In this document: positions 37,720-50,173 of the stretch, piece by piece | Position numbering within the stretch: the stretch's first letter is position 1 | Layout of the letters: every line of letters begins with the position of its first letter | DNA from: Patella vulgata | Taxonomy: Eukaryota; Mollusca; Gastropoda; Patellidae | Length of the DNA stretch: 64,000 nucleotides | Direction of reading: 5' to 3' | Assembly (NCBI RefSeq): GCF_932274485.2 | Contig: NC_065883.2 | Location: forward strand, 77,682,059 to 77,746,058 | Program-made: the position numbers and the translations under genes | Notes under the pieces: model-generated | Told to the model about the DNA's origin: nothing | The model's input: only the letters and a program-made list of their open reading frames with translations | Databases searched by the model: none

Positions 37720-38125
37720 TACAATAATTCCCGGGGAATCTACAACTCGTATTTATGCATGTTGAGCTATCGGATATTCCAAGAAATTTTCATTTGTAGT
37801 AAAGTTCTCTATTTTTCCGCGTAAGCGGACCTTTCTCCGAAATTAACAAAATATCTTCAACTAGTCATTATGCATGAAGACTTACACTGAAGTAACCATT
37901 ATCGCTCCCACGACCTTTTCACCAACATTAACAAAAGCATATACAACTCGTCTTTATGCGTTTTGAGCTATCGCGTATTCCTAGAAATTCTGTACATTAT
38001 CAAGCAGACTGTTATGCAGATTTTATAACGCTATAATAACTAAGCATTTTATTATAGAAGGCCATTAGAAAGCAAGTTGTTTGAATAACTCACAGCTCAA
38101 CTGGTATACATCCATCTTTTGAAAT
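37720..38125 (+). repeat. dispersed block Z, copy 1
   Basis: Words GAAATTAACAAAAGCATATA, TTGAGCTATCG and GTATACATCCATCTTTT are shared with 53,870-54,060; part also recurs at 42,550-42,700 and 54,390-54,540. Non-coding; nature unknown. Confidence 0.6.
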
Positions 38126-38126
38126 C

Positions 38127-38441
38127 AAATGAAATGAAATGGGGTTTAACGTCCTACTGTTCTGCTCCTATACTGGGCTAATGAAGACGGGCATACGCCA
38201 TACAGTGTGCTATGAGGGAAATTTTGCCCGGACAGCGGCACTACGGCCTACTCTTATATCGAATTCCAACTGTCAAGGGATCTTTTACGTGCACGCCAAT
38301 GTGTACACGGGACCTCGGTTTTTCGTCTCATCCGAATGACTAGACAGCTGTCCTTGTCAGGCCCTCCGTCCTGCATCACTGACAAGGGGAAACCACGCCG
38401 GAAAATCTGGATGAACTTTCTCGGCCAATGCAGGGATCGAA
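38127..38441 (-). mobile_element. SINE-A copy with target-site duplication
   Basis: Minus-strand SINE-A, well preserved, lacking only box A. The 13-bp word ACATCCATCTTTT occurs just before (about 38,108) and after (about 38,442), inside block Z, whose other copies lack the SINE here. Confidence 0.88.
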
Positions 38442-39359
38442 CACATCCATCTTTTAAAATTCAGGCCAACTGTAAGTGTATTGTTGTAGTATTAATTTGA
38501 CAATATGTTTTTTTAATAGAGATTTAAGAATAGAGATTTAGCTCTTTTAAACAATTTGTGTTGTGCTGGGAAAAGGTCCAACACATGTGAACCCTTTCAA
38601 CGAAACATAGCATAAAAACCATTCCATATACTCTTATGGCGCACAGTAAATACGGCATTTAACAGATGACAATTCAGTAGAAATTAGAAATAACAGAAAA
38701 GAAAATGTTAATTCCAATTCTCCACTAGTTAAGACGTATCTTTAAACATATATTATGCAAGAGCTAAATTTGCCTATTGCAGGTCTTTCCTTAGGCCTGA
38801 AATGTTATCTAAATTAGACATTAATTAACTGTAACTTATCCTGACCATAGATATTTACTGGATTTGAATGTGAAACCGATTTGCTGCTCAACGCTTATTG
38901 ATGATTTAATCCAAAAATTGAACATCGAGAACATTTTTTATCGTACCTACTTTAGTAACGATATTTGATATGTATGTATCGTAAAAAACTTGCTACATGT
39001 ATATACAGGTTCCCCATCCTACCACCCCCCAAAAAGCAAAAAGAACAAAAACAACAACACAAATCTGTAAACAACCCTTTGGCGGGAACGGGGATGCTGG
39101 ATTAACTGGAACACTTTCTACATTCACGATTCGTCAGCCAAATATAAACTAACAATATAGCACGTGGTAATGGTATTCCAAAAGGAAAGTTTAGAATTAT
39201 CAAATTGAAATTTATCCCAGTTTTCTAGGTTTTGTGTATTTTACTATTGCACTAACTATTAGTCGTTGAAAACAATATTTATTTATTGTTAATTACATGT
39301 ATTTATCTTTCTTCATTAACACGTGTTATATCTAATACCGAATATATAAGTCGTTTCTG

Positions 39360-39790
39360 TATATATACATGTCACGAAGATATATATACAAAGGTATACA
39401 AAAACGTCCCCAATAAGTGTTTAGTTGCATTTTTGTGTTTTTAATAATTGATTAAGTAATTTAATACTTTGGAATGTATAAATTGATTATACATTTACGT
39501 TTGGTGTTCCTTAAAATGTTTTTGAATTATGTAAAGAAGGAAAGGACCAAAATCTACGATGAAAGAATTTATATATGCTGGGCAACAGAAGAGAAAGTGG
39601 TTTTCGTCTTCAACGGCGTTCGCTGTGCAGCATGTACAAATTCTATTTTCACGATCGGTTCATATATAACGCCCAATTTCTACATTCAACCCTCCTGTAT
39701 ATTGCCATTTGGTATATATAAACAGCACCACGTCAGTTTTAGAGACTCGTGGTTGAATTATTTTGTTTATAAGAAAAGAAAATGTTAAAT
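39360..39790 (-). mobile_element. old LINE 3' end, copy 1
   Basis: On the minus strand the translation reads GGLNVEIGRYI, then RICTCCTANAVEDENHFLFC and CPAYI, with an in-frame stop between them. This is the C-terminal Cys-rich motif (R-x-C-x-x-C, VEDE-x-HFL, CP-x-Y) common in animal LINE reverse-transcriptase proteins of another clade than the I-type element. The 3' UTR follows toward lower coordinates and ends in TA-rich sequence. Confidence 0.7.
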
Positions 39791-40297
39791 TCAAATTGTT
39801 CTGAATTATTATCCATTTAATGTCATATTTGCTCAATAAGGATGGGTTTTTTCACCTGTGCCTTATGAGAGTATACATTGCTTAATACGTTTAATGTCAT
39901 ATTTTCTGTGCGCATGTTTTGCTCATTTAGGATGTTTTATTTTTCACCCGAATCAATTGATGTATTGTAAAGTAAATATATCTTGTACGGCTTTTAGAAA
40001 TATACTAATTGAAATGATATGACATGAGTTTCTTGGAAGGTCAAGTTTAGACATTTTTGTTCAAATTTAAATATTTAAACATTAGATAAATAATATTTTA
40101 ATATATTGTTAACACTTGGTCACAGATTGAATCATTTACACATTAGATAATGTTTTAATATATTGACAAAGCCTGGCCACCGTTTGAAAGATTTAAGGAA
40201 ATGCATTTAGTATTGATGTTTGCCGCATGTAAGGATGTTAGTGTGAATTTTTGTATTCATTTGAATATTCGCTAGGCTTTCGCATTATCTCTGTCAA

Positions 40298-40445
40298 ACA
40301 GATTCGACACAAAGTATGTCATTTTTATTTCAATATTTCGCTTGCTTGTAGGGACCTTTTTTTTAAAACAGAAAAACATTTGCGCTTGGCATCTACCCTA
40401 ACCAGATGCGGAATATCACGATCCACCTTGCTGCGGTAAATATAT
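40298..40445 (-). mobile_element. SINE-B remnant, very old
   Basis: ATTCGACACAAAGTATGTCA then ATTTCGCTTGCTTGTAGGGA on the plus strand match the SINE-B 3' half in reverse; the rest is unrecognisable. Confidence 0.55.
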
Positions 40446-40485
40446 AACTCTATCAGTATCAAGACTTCTGTTTTTAATTTCATAT

Positions 40486-40622
40486 CTCTACTAAATAGTT
40501 AATAGAAGAAATAGTGTTACAATATCTTATAGGTAATTCTCCTGACGTTAGTATCTCTACTAAATAGTTAATAGAAGAAATAGTGATACAATATCGTATA
40601 GGTAATTCTCATGACCTTAGTA
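40486..40622. repeat. 67-bp tandem duplication
   Basis: TCTCTACTAAATAGTTAATA to ATAGGTAATTCTC occurs twice with few differences. Confidence 0.9.
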
Positions 40623-40906
40623 GTTTATTATAAAGCCGATTTCGTCAGGCTGTGTCATAGTACAAAAATGGATTTCATCTTATACAGTGTGTCGTCCTGC
40701 AAGTATTCTTTCCTACTGTGGACTAAATAATTATTTCCTAAATTTCTTGATAAAAACTGTTCACAATTCATAGCTATTTCTACGTGCACTGAACAAGGGT
40801 TGGTGTCAATCAGACCGTCGGATACTGAACAAGGGTTGCCTTTATCAATTATCAATCAGATACTCCACGAAATACCTGTACAAGGAAGCGAGTTATTTAA
40901 TTAGGA

Positions 40907-41074
40907 GATAAACACCGACTGTTTAGAATTTAGAGGACTGTTATTGTCCATTTGATACCGCTTAAATCATTAGAGGCCGAAATCGCGTAGCGATCGAGCG
41001 CTTCTAATGAAAAATTTAAGCGGTATCAAATGGACAATAACAGTCCGAAAAATTCTAAACAGGAGGTGTTTATC
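40907..41074. repeat. foldback element with about 70-bp arms
   Basis: Arms 40,907-40,977 and 41,001-41,074 are near-perfect inverted repeats (core CCATTTGATACCGCTTAAAT), with a 23-nt GC-richer centre containing CGCGTAGCGATCGAGCG. A fragment of the arm also occurs near 41,955 (TTTAGAGGACTGTTAT). Confidence 0.9.
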
Positions 41075-41079
41075 GATAT

Positions 41080-42185
41080 TGTAGCCCAAAATATTTAACA
41101 TTTTTCTTGGAATTCTTTCTTTCGCGATAGTTGACGGTCGTTTTTTGGTTTTAATGACGTAAATACCAAGGAAAACAATTTTGACGTCATGAAAATATCC
41201 GTGACGTAATAAGATAAACACTCGTTTCCATTCTATTTGGTTCACTAAGCGACTGGTTAATTGTGTCTGTTTGGAAAGGGAGGTCACTCTGCGATATTTT
41301 TAAAGATCGAAACAGAAAAATCGTAAGTGTATTTTATGTACTTTTTAAATGATTTTGAACTCCAGCAGTGACTAGGTTCGAAACAAATTGCATATCGTGT
41401 TTGATAAATGTCGATACACTCGTGTGACCGTGTAGATATATGCTGTGTAGCGAACGCATGTGGTTGCTATGCTTGTTTACGTTGTCATTTCGACGCTGTG
41501 AATGTGATTGTTTTTCTTCGGAAAAAAACATGGCCTGTATGAAAATTAGTCTCTGTCCTATTCATATCAGTATCAGCCCGACTTGTATATTTTTAAAAAT
41601 ATATTACGATCCATACGGAGTTCAATAAATTGTAGTATTTTTATTCACTTGTTGAAAATCTTCGATTTTGACCAGTCTGATTATGATAGAATGACCATAG
41701 CAACCGTTATTGTCAGACCAGCCTTGAAATTAAATTTACTTATTATGCTTCAAATACACTCACTAACTTTGTTTTTTATGTGTTTCAGGTGAGTGTGTCA
41801 ATAAGCCAATGGTTGAATTTCACTGTTGATGACATACAAGAAAAAATTCATGAAGATTTCCAAGAATAAAGTTTTGAGGTGTAGAATTTTTGACCACTGC
41901 AAACAGAGTCTAGCACCCAGAAAATATTCATTCGCAGTGAGTCGCCCAGGAAATTTAGAGGACTGTTATACTCATTCGGCGCCACTTTTCGACCAATCAG
42001 AATTCAAGAAATTACCATTTTGGGCTACAATAAATATTCAACACATGTTACACTTTAATCACCTCAATCTGTCAAATAATACAAAACGTATCTCAGTAAC
42101 GAACGCCATTAATTAATGTAGATCGATACTCAATAATCAATCCCAGTGATTGTGTTGATTTAAATTGCTGAAATGATTTGACTTG
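41080..42185. other. intergenic, nothing recognised
   Basis: AT-rich sequence with short frames on both strands; none has a motif or supported splice context. Confidence 0.5.
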
Positions 42186-42189
42186 ACAA

Positions 42190-42700
42190 CCTTGTGTTAG
42201 GTCGTGTTTGAGACTAGGGCTGTTTCGAGCAAATCAGATTAGTTTCAATTGAAGTCTCTCTTTGTTCCTTTTTAATGTTATTTAAAAAAACCTGGCCGAA
42301 CTATCGCGTTCTATTTGACAACATATTTGAGAGATGTGCAATAAAATGAATGTTTCCCTCAGAACTGAGTTGGGTTGTTTTCCAAAGATAACCTACTAAA
42401 TTCAATTCGTATCTTGTTGGCTAAGAGGGGGCTTAGTAATATATCCACTGCATTATATTAATAACTAATGTAGACGTCACAGCGTTTTACCTAATAAGGT
42501 CTCTGTTGCTGTCTTTTCATGGGGTTTGAATGCAAGCCAACATGTACTTATTATGCAGGCTTTATAACGCTATATAACTGCGCATTTTATTATTGAAGGC
42601 CATTAGCAAGCTCGTTGTTTGGGTGAATAGCTCGCAGCTCTATTGGTATATATCTGTTAAAATTCAAGCCAATCGTAAGTGTATTTTTCTATTATTAATT
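42190..42700 (+). repeat. dispersed block Y, copy 1
   Basis: From TGTTCCTTTTTAATGTTATT through TGTTTCCCTCAGAACTGAGT to AATTCAAGCCAATCGTAAGT. Other copies: 48,510-48,840 and 54,085-54,545. No coding content. Confidence 0.75.
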
Positions 42701-45300
42701 AACAATGTTAGATATCGATTGAAAAATGTGAACGGCTATACGTTGTCCCTTGCCAGTTGAACTTTCTTGGGCAATGCTGAGATGGAACGTCTCCAGGTCA
42801 TGTGTTACAGTCAATATATCACCGGCGTGTTTGGGGGGCTATTCTGGTTCGAATATGCACCCAGGTGATACATATGTACATATGTAATATTTCATACATA
42901 TGGATGAGCTAGGATTGGGGGTGTATAGCTCATTACTGGAGAAGTATTCTGGTGAAGGCGGTCACTGTTCATTAAAAGTCCAATTCCAAATTCATTTCAA
43001 TATTACTTTATATACAGTTTTAAAAATACATTATTTACAAATTATATACAAGGCATTCGATCTCCTTGTCTGTGTGTCTCTAATTTCATCTGCCCTCTTG
43101 TCTGTGTGTAGAGGTCTTTTAAAGTAACTAATTTGTATACAGACAAAAGGACAATGATTTCAACAAATCAAATTAAAGATAAAAATATTGTAACACATCA
43201 AATGAAAAGAAGTTAAATAAATATATAAATTTCATTGGTTGAAAGTTTCATAGTGAAATATAATTTATAGGATCTAATAAGCTTTAAGCCATAAAGAATT
43301 AAAAAGCATTGACACTTGATTGGCATTGCTCAAGGTTTCTCTTAATAAGCCCACTGGCATCCAAAGATTATAAAACAGTCAAAGCCAATCATGCTTTTAG
43401 GCAATTACTTTTTATAGACTTTAAATCAAAATATTAACACTAAAAGTAAAGAAAGACCAAATGATAACCTTACTTTTAGCTATATTGTCTATATACTTTA
43501 AGAAATAAATTCTGTATATCCTTAAAATAAAATTTGAAAAAGAAGTAGAATTTAGTATCACTATTCGGTGATAAATGCCCCCATCCTGAAAAATTCATGC
43601 GTCCTCGCATGATATATATATACACAATATACTTGATGAAATTATTAATAATTATATAAAAGAAAAACATATGCTTATAATTAAATATTTGTATAAAATT
43701 TTGTATCACAATATATTAAGTGAATTGTGCTGTTATATGATTATACAGGCTAAAGTCCCTTAGGTAATCCTTTGTTGTCGCCTTATGTATAATACATTGT
43801 TGTCACAGACATAAATATCACTTGCAATAATTATGAAAAAAAAAGTGTTTTAAGAATGCAAAATTCCAAATGCAATGATTTTCAGTCAGAAATGGAACTG
43901 AATATAAAGATAAATGAAATTTAAAAAGTTAATGGTAATTAAGAGTCACATAATAACATATAAGCACTATGATGAAGAAAGTTTCTGCAATTTTTAAAGT
44001 CTGCACCCCGGAATATTTATTATTTGTGGAAATAATTGATCGTTTCAAATGCAAAACACATACACATTAGATATTACCATTATATAAACATAACTATAAT
44101 GATTCCACCGCACTTATATACACCCAAATTTAATCAGGAACACACTTTCAATCTTTAGCAATTTCTGGAACTTAATTTACTGGATCAGGGATTACGATTG
44201 TAAGGTCCGCCACACTCATCTTATTGATCTAGCACATTTTGTTGTCTGGATACCTTGAAGTTTATCTGGTGATGAACCATGTGCTGGTACTTCTTCTTCT
44301 TGACATTGGAGAAATCTCACTTGGTTTGACAAAGTCAACCTTGTCCAGGATTGAAGATATCAGCTTCAAGCTTCTTTGGTCCAGTCTGTTATCAGAGATG
44401 TTGCTCAACAAGATTAAACCTGAAATATCTCTCGACCATCTCATATAATAACATTCAATGTGTGGCAATAAATCAATAATATTAAATAATTTTGAATCAA
44501 AAGAATGTGGTCATTCCCTGTACTCAACCTGACTAAAATGTAATACCAGTCTCACTTTCCGTTCCAAATATAATCATGTATGTCTTCAACACTGTCAAAT
44601 TGTCAAGACTGTGCAAAAGCTCAGATAATACTCTATTCTTTTTATTCATTTTCTCATAAGTATATATTATTCAATATTTTGGTTATTATTATGATCATTT
44701 CTTATTCTTATATGATCATTTCTTATATCATGAACATTTCTTATATCATGAACATTTCTTATTCTTATTTTATGATAATTTCTTATATGATCTAATTTAT
44801 TTTCCTATTCATTCTCATATATTATTTATCATCTAATATATTGTCACATGTTATCAATTCTTTTATTTAATTTCATGTTATAATTATTAATCAAAAAAAA
44901 AATTGGGGGGTATATTTCACGAAATGTGAAAAAAGAAACCAATTTATATTTATATATATACATATCATTCAATATAATAATCATATTCAAAACTTCTATT
45001 TTATTACATGAAAAACATAGTAGTGTTGCTATTATCTTATGGTTAAAATTAAAAGAACAAGGTCTATGTGGTCTAATCAAACTTTGTAAAAGTTTGTAAA
45101 ATGATTACACAGTGCTTTACACATTGATCGTCACCAATATGGCACATCGCTGGCATGTCAGTCAAAAATGGATGGCCAGTCCACCTTGCCTAACAAACCT
45201 TATTATAGCTATATAACAATAATTATAAAAATAATTTAGACACACAGACCTATTTCTTTGTTAAATGAAAGTAATATAATCTAATTAATATGTGGAAATT
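42701..45300. other. AT-rich region, no gene recognised
   Basis: Contains only short frames and AT-rich simple sequence, including ATATATATA at 43,614 and TTATATCATGAACATTTC repeats at 44,720-44,780. Some of it may belong to the retroelement fossil at 45.6-46.2 kb, but I cannot show this. Confidence 0.45.
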
Positions 45301-45309
45301 TTGAGGGTG

Positions 45310-45388
45310 TCAATTTTAGTCGCTTTTTACGACACGCAATTTAACCAAACGTTGGGCCTACTCTTGTCCCCGGTCCCACAGGGGAACA
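45310..45388 (-). repeat. copy of a hairpin motif also found at the LINE 5' end
   Basis: On the minus strand: CCCCTGTGGGACC..., then GTCGTAAAAAGCGACTAAAA. The same arrangement (CCCTAGGGTGCAGGGG, then GTCGTAAAAGGCGACTAAAA) opens the LINE at 55,798. Confidence 0.55.
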
Positions 45389-45561
45389 AAGTCACTATAT
45401 CTATTTTTCGTAATTACACGAGTTTTCTGTATATATGCTAATAACATTCACATACTTTTTTTTTTCTCTTTTTAAAATTTCTGCCCATGAATCTATATAC
45501 AATCATTGTCTTGTTTTGGATAAACATAAAATATAGTGCAAAGAATATCTCTTTGAATTTC

Positions 45562-46239
45562 CTAATTTGAAACATGGAGAAAAATAGCAGTGTTGAAATA
45601 TTTACATATTTTTTTATCAGTGGTTAAGAATTGACTTACAGAACACTTTAAATTATTATTTATATACATATTATCATTTATAGTTATAACATTAAAACAA
45701 ATTGGCATACAAAATGAGTTTAAGAACTCCCTATACCTTACATCATTAATTATTAGGTTTTTATTTACAATGAAATTTTTAGGATTTCTGACTTTTGAGG
45801 AATCTTTGGAAACTACTGGTACTGAGTCTTGTCCAATACATTTTAATTGATTGACTTTCTTAATTGACAAATCATTACCAATTATTATGTCATAATTACT
45901 TGAAGTAGACCTTATGATATAAAATTTATGTAATATGATTGTGTCAGAAACTTCGAAATCAAGTAAAACAGATCCTAAAATTTTGACAGCTTGACCTTCA
46001 CAAGTAATACTAACACCAGGGGTTATTTCAGATGGCAAGATTTCTGTAGTTGGTCTAATTTGATCTAACAGTGTCTCAGAGATAAAAGATATGCTTGCTC
46101 CTTTGTCAAAAAGGCTTTTAACAATATTATTACCTATAGTGACAGTTACAAAATCTTTGTTCAGGAAGGCTATAGCATTTTTATTGGTTTTCAAAGACTT
46201 GGTATTACTATCTAGTTCTTTTGAGTGAGAATAACCCAT
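45562..46239 (-). mobile_element. LTR-retroelement fossil: aspartic protease (retropepsin-like) part
   Basis: A minus-strand frame of about 225 codons contains a retropepsin-like domain (a hydrophobic beta-strand region with a catalytic-loop-like segment followed by ASISFISETLLDQIRP, then a flap-like region and YDIIIGNDLS) of the kind found between gag and pol in Ty3-type and similar elements. I found no LTRs, reverse transcriptase or integrase around it. Treated as a broken, isolated remnant, moderately old. Family assignment beyond LTR retroelement is not possible from this piece. Confidence 0.6.
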
Positions 46240-46524
46240 CTTAATGATTCTGACTTAGATTGAAATCAACTAGTAAATAAGTCTATTGTCAAATAAAGAA
46301 TTACAATTATTGTCACACACTAAATGTAAATTTTCGAGAATGGTACAAGAAATAGTTGATTTAACTTACCAAACTAATTCTCTGATCTCATATGAACCAA
46401 ATCTAGGAATCCACTTGTATCTCCAATCTGTTCTTGAATGTCCTTGTTCAAACCATTAAATCTTCAGTTGTTCTCGCTTGGCATGTAAGAAGTTCCGAGT
46501 CTTGAATCCATCTTCCACCATTAT

Positions 46525-46800
46525 ATCACCGGCGTGTTTGGGTGGCTGGATGGTTAGCGTGTGCGCGCTGTATCATAAAGTCTGTCATTGAGTCAACTGG
46601 CGTGGTTTCGAATCCCCGGTTGTACGTGACAAGGAATAGGGTCGCATGTCGAACCTCGTGGGTTTTCTCCGGGTCCTCCGGTTTCCTCCCACTGCTAAAG
46701 ACCCCTACGCGCAAGCGAATTATTAAAATAAATTAAACCATATGTTAGTCCCGAAATGACCTAGATTGTGTCGAGTGGACGTTAAACCCCATTTCTCTCT
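46525..46800 (+). mobile_element. SINE-B copy, full length
   Basis: Head GGCTGGATGGTTAGCGTGTG, box B GGTTTCGAATCCCCGG, body, 3' end GGACGTTAAACCCCATTTC and TCTCTCTC. It directly abuts block X at 46,801. Confidence 0.88.
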
Positions 46801-47072
46801 CAGAAGTAACCCTTGACAACGCAGTGTTTAATAACACAATAATAATTTCGATTCTATTACCAACCCTTTCACAATATTTGAAAGAAATGTCCTCACACGA
46901 GGTGTTAATCTGTTTTTAGTTTCAATACCAATTCAATAAAACATATAATAAGAAATGTCCTGGTTTTTATTCATTAGTTATAATTTATTCATGTATTTTA
47001 AATATTACTGTTCAAGAGATCAAAACATTTCATTTTTACACATTCACCAACACACGTAGACCTAAATGTATT
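46801..47072 (+). repeat. dispersed block X, copy 1
   Basis: CAGAAGTAACCCTTGACAAC to ACCAACACACGTAGACCTAA; other copies at 50,661-50,927 and 61,839-62,190. No coding content. It precedes MITE D in copies 1 and 2. Confidence 0.8.
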
Positions 47073-47074
47073 TT

Positions 47075-47720
47075 TATACGCTCACATTTTCATGTGGCCG
47101 GATATTGTCGCCGCCCCCGCCTTTCTGTCCATCCGTTCTCACTGTGTATGTTGACACTCTACTGTTCACAATTTTAATCCGATTTTGACAAAAATTGAAA
47201 TATAGGTTTATACCCGATCTATCAGGGCATGTATCGGGCCATAGCTTCATGGATTATGACCAATGATTGAACGACAAATCACGTTTTTAGCTTGTGGACA
47301 CTCCAGTAGTTACAATTTTTATCCGATTTTGATGAAACTGTAAAGATAGGTTTATATCCTTTTAGTTATTGCGGGGGGGGGGGGGGGTAGCACGTGCGCG
47401 GTGTATCATAAGGTCTGTCATTGAGTCATCTGGCGTGGTTTCAATTCCCCAGTTGTACTGACAAGTTGTAGAGTCGCCTGTCCAACCTAGTGGTATGTCT
47501 CCGGGTCCCCCGGTTCCTCACACTGCTAAAGACCCCTACGTGCAGGCGAGTTATTGAAATAAAAATGAACCATGTTTAGTCCCGAAGTGACCTAGTTTGT
47601 GTCGAGTGGATGTTAAACCCCACTTCTCTCTTTTTGTTATTCGCACATATCGGATGGTCCATTCCTGTTTGATCTCTAGTCACCTCTTGCAACATGTGTG
47701 CGTATGTTGCATGGCAACCG
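47075..47720 (+). mobile_element. MITE family D, copy 1, with a nested SINE-B
   Basis: Starts TTATACGCTCACATTTTCAT and ends near TGTGTGCGTATGTTGCATGG; the interior has AATCACGTTTTTAGCTTGTG. Split by the SINE-B at 47,389-47,637, with TTTT(A/T)GTTATT on both sides. Confidence 0.75.
47389..47637 (+). mobile_element. SINE-B copy nested in MITE D
   Basis: Sense SINE-B starting after a run of 17 G (47,372-47,388); head partly lost, body CACACTGCTAAAGACCCCTA, 3' end GTGGATGTTAAACCCCACTT and a CTCTC tail. Confidence 0.85.
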
Positions 47721-47999
47721 CTTGTTTAAATAGGTGTATAAACATATCTTCCACTTGCGTCTGTCGGCGTCAGCTAGTGTTGTGAAAACTCATGTTTGTG
47801 TGTGTGTGTCTGGGTGTCACTCACAGGGTGCAATTCTTAACGGAATGCCTTGCAACTTTGCATAACCCACGGATAACCCCTATAGTTTTTGGGACAGAAC
47901 CACGACCTAATTTTGTATCAGTCTGTTTGTCACGTACAGGCAACATTTCTTACCGCATCGTCTTGAAACTTTCCATAGACCAAGTGCCAGTGACGAACA

Positions 48000-48505
48000 A
48001 ACTGCCTCATAAGTAAAAGAAGATTTGGCAATGTTAATTGGCAGCTATTGTTAGTGTAATTTCAAAACACCCCAATCTTACGAGGTTTGGGTGGGGCATT
48101 TAGCTGGAAGGGGCAGATCAAAGGGCCAAGTAATATGTTTCTAAAATGTTGACATATGACGTCTGAGTTGAAAATTTCAAAATCTGACCGGAGAAAAGTA
48201 ATGCCAGAAAGTGGTCTCATAAGTAACATGACACATGTATTAGTAGGTTCTAAAAATATTAAATCTGATTGGCTTTAGTGGAGCAAACTCTTAATCTGAC
48301 CACTGAAATATTACTACCCACTCCACCTCAACTAGGTCACATCGGATCTGATTATAAGACACTGACATAATAGTATCAATTTGTAAAATTTTAATTCCCA
48401 TTGTGTAATGAAATATGTTAGTAAAATCGGGTTGAAACCTCAAGTAGATCACATCGGATCAGATTATAACACACTGACACAATAGTATCAAAAACATCTT
48501 TCAGT
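48000..48505. other. no feature recognised
   Basis: AT-rich sequence; the words CACATCGGATC(T/A)GATTATAA occur twice, at about 48,338 and 48,449. Confidence 0.45.
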
Positions 48506-48509
48506 TATA

Positions 48510-48840
48510 TTATCAGATCATATTCGTTTTAATTGTAGTCTCCGTTGGTTTCTTTTTAATGTTAATAAAAACAACCCTGGCCGAACGGCCGTGTTCTAAA
48601 TGACAATATATTTTAAAGATGCGCAAATTAAATAAATGTTTCCCTCAGAACTGAGTTGAGTTTCTTTTCCCAAAGATACCCTACTGAATTCAATTCATAA
48701 CATACTGACTGAGAGAAGGTTAAGTAATAACTGCACTGCATTATGCGTATAACTCATGTAGAGGTCATAACGTTTTACTTAAGGAGTTCTCCATTGCTGC
48801 CTATTCATCCGCTTTGAGTGTAACTTAAAGGGCCAATCAC
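48510..48840 (+). repeat. dispersed block Y, copy 2
   Basis: TTCTTTTTAATGTTAATAAA to CTATTCATCCGCTTTGAGTG; matches 42,240-42,535 and 54,100-54,370. Confidence 0.75.
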
Positions 48841-49099
48841 GATTATATTTTGTGTTAAAAGCCTTTAAAATCCCCAACCTTATGGCATAGTAATTAACTC
48901 AATATACGTGATACGTATTCAAACAACTTAAAACCGTCAGCCTTCATCTGGAAATGGAGATTTGTGTTCCAAGCTGTATTATAGGTATCTGAATAAAACC
49001 AGACTTTTATTTTATAAAAATAACGTGTAGGTGAAATTTACCTTTCGTTATCATGTACAGCACCGTATGGACCTCTACAGGAACGGCAATGGATTATCA

Positions 49100-49470
49100 G
49101 ATCTTCTTTGATTGGCATTTAGTAATTGAACATCTTGGGCAATGGCACACTCACTTTATTGTTATAGATAATCTACAGGTTGCAATTATTAACAAATGTT
49201 GTTCAATTTCGGCATAATCAAACATAGGGTAGTACCTATTTATATTAGTCCATGTCCAACACCCAGGGACAGAGCCACGCCCAATTTTTGCGTTTTTGTC
49301 TACAGACTGAATGGATCATCTTGGAACCTGCCATATTAATTTCTTATATCGTAAAGACAGCAACTATTTATTTTGGTGCATGCCTCGACCCTCAGGGGCG
49401 GTGTCACAACCACTTTTTTAAAATTAATATTTAGTCTGTGAATTTGGCAAAACAAACCCAATGCTTAGCC
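49100..49470 (+). repeat. dispersed block W, copy 1 (intact site matching the LINE target)
   Basis: ATTTCGGCATAATCAAACAT then GGTAGTACCTATTTATATTA and GTCCATGTCCAACACCCAGG run without interruption here. In copy 2 the same sequence is split by the LINE at 55,798-61,225. Sub-words CAGGG..., AGAGCCACGCCCA and TCTTGGAACCTGCCATATTA recur at 55,420-55,680 and 61,238-61,440. Confidence 0.8.
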
Positions 49471-49801
49471 TTCTTTGCCTCTTGTTATATTGCAGTCGTT
49501 ACGTTAAACCCCACTTCATTTCATAAAATTCATTACCTCTCCAGTTCTCTGACCCAAACATCGTTGTTATATTGATGGACGCTGTAGCTGGTGAATTTAG
49601 AATGTAACAATAACTAGATTCATAGTGAAACAAGTTACAAGTGATATTTCATTCTCTTCATTTTAAAAAGTACCATATAAATGAAAGCAGGAATGTGGAC
49701 GTATAATGCAGCGGTGTCGATGCTTTAGTTGTATTACTGTGTTAACATTGAGAGAATAGTCTTTGAAACGTCGCTCAATAAATAAATAGCTGTTTTTCCA
49801 T

Positions 49802-50141
49802 AACACTCTTGCTGGCTTGAAAGCTCCAGAAAATAAATAATATCTCTATCTAAGTACTAGATGTTAAGGTGTCCTACCTCTTGTGTAAATTATCCATTAC
49901 ATCCTATTTTACTTGTCCAGAGGGTTCGAAAATATTTTTAAATCGAAGTTTCATTTGAAAAGGTTTACGTTAGACGTTTCAAACCATTATGTTGAATTTT
50001 TCAAATTTTTTAAATAAGGTGTGTTAAGATGAAATTTGTATCATCAATTAATTGAAATATTCTAAAATAGTACAATTTGTTGACCAGAATAAAGATTGGA
50101 CATATTATTTAGTTACAACAAGAGTGGTATTGAGCCTTTAA
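49802..50141. mobile_element. MITE-like TTAAAGG element, copy 2
   Basis: Strongly similar along its length to 4,190-4,519; the left terminal repeat is shortened, the right end AGAGTGGTATTGAGCCTTTA is intact. The paralogous block at 61,445-61,490 lacks it. Confidence 0.7.
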
Positions 50142-50173
50142 AGATTGTGTCTGTGGTTTATTGTACGGTCATA

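Noticed and set aside
41334-42116. Several 60-95 codon frames on both strands
   Set aside because: Overlapping, with no motifs, no consistent splice signals and no codon pattern setting them apart.
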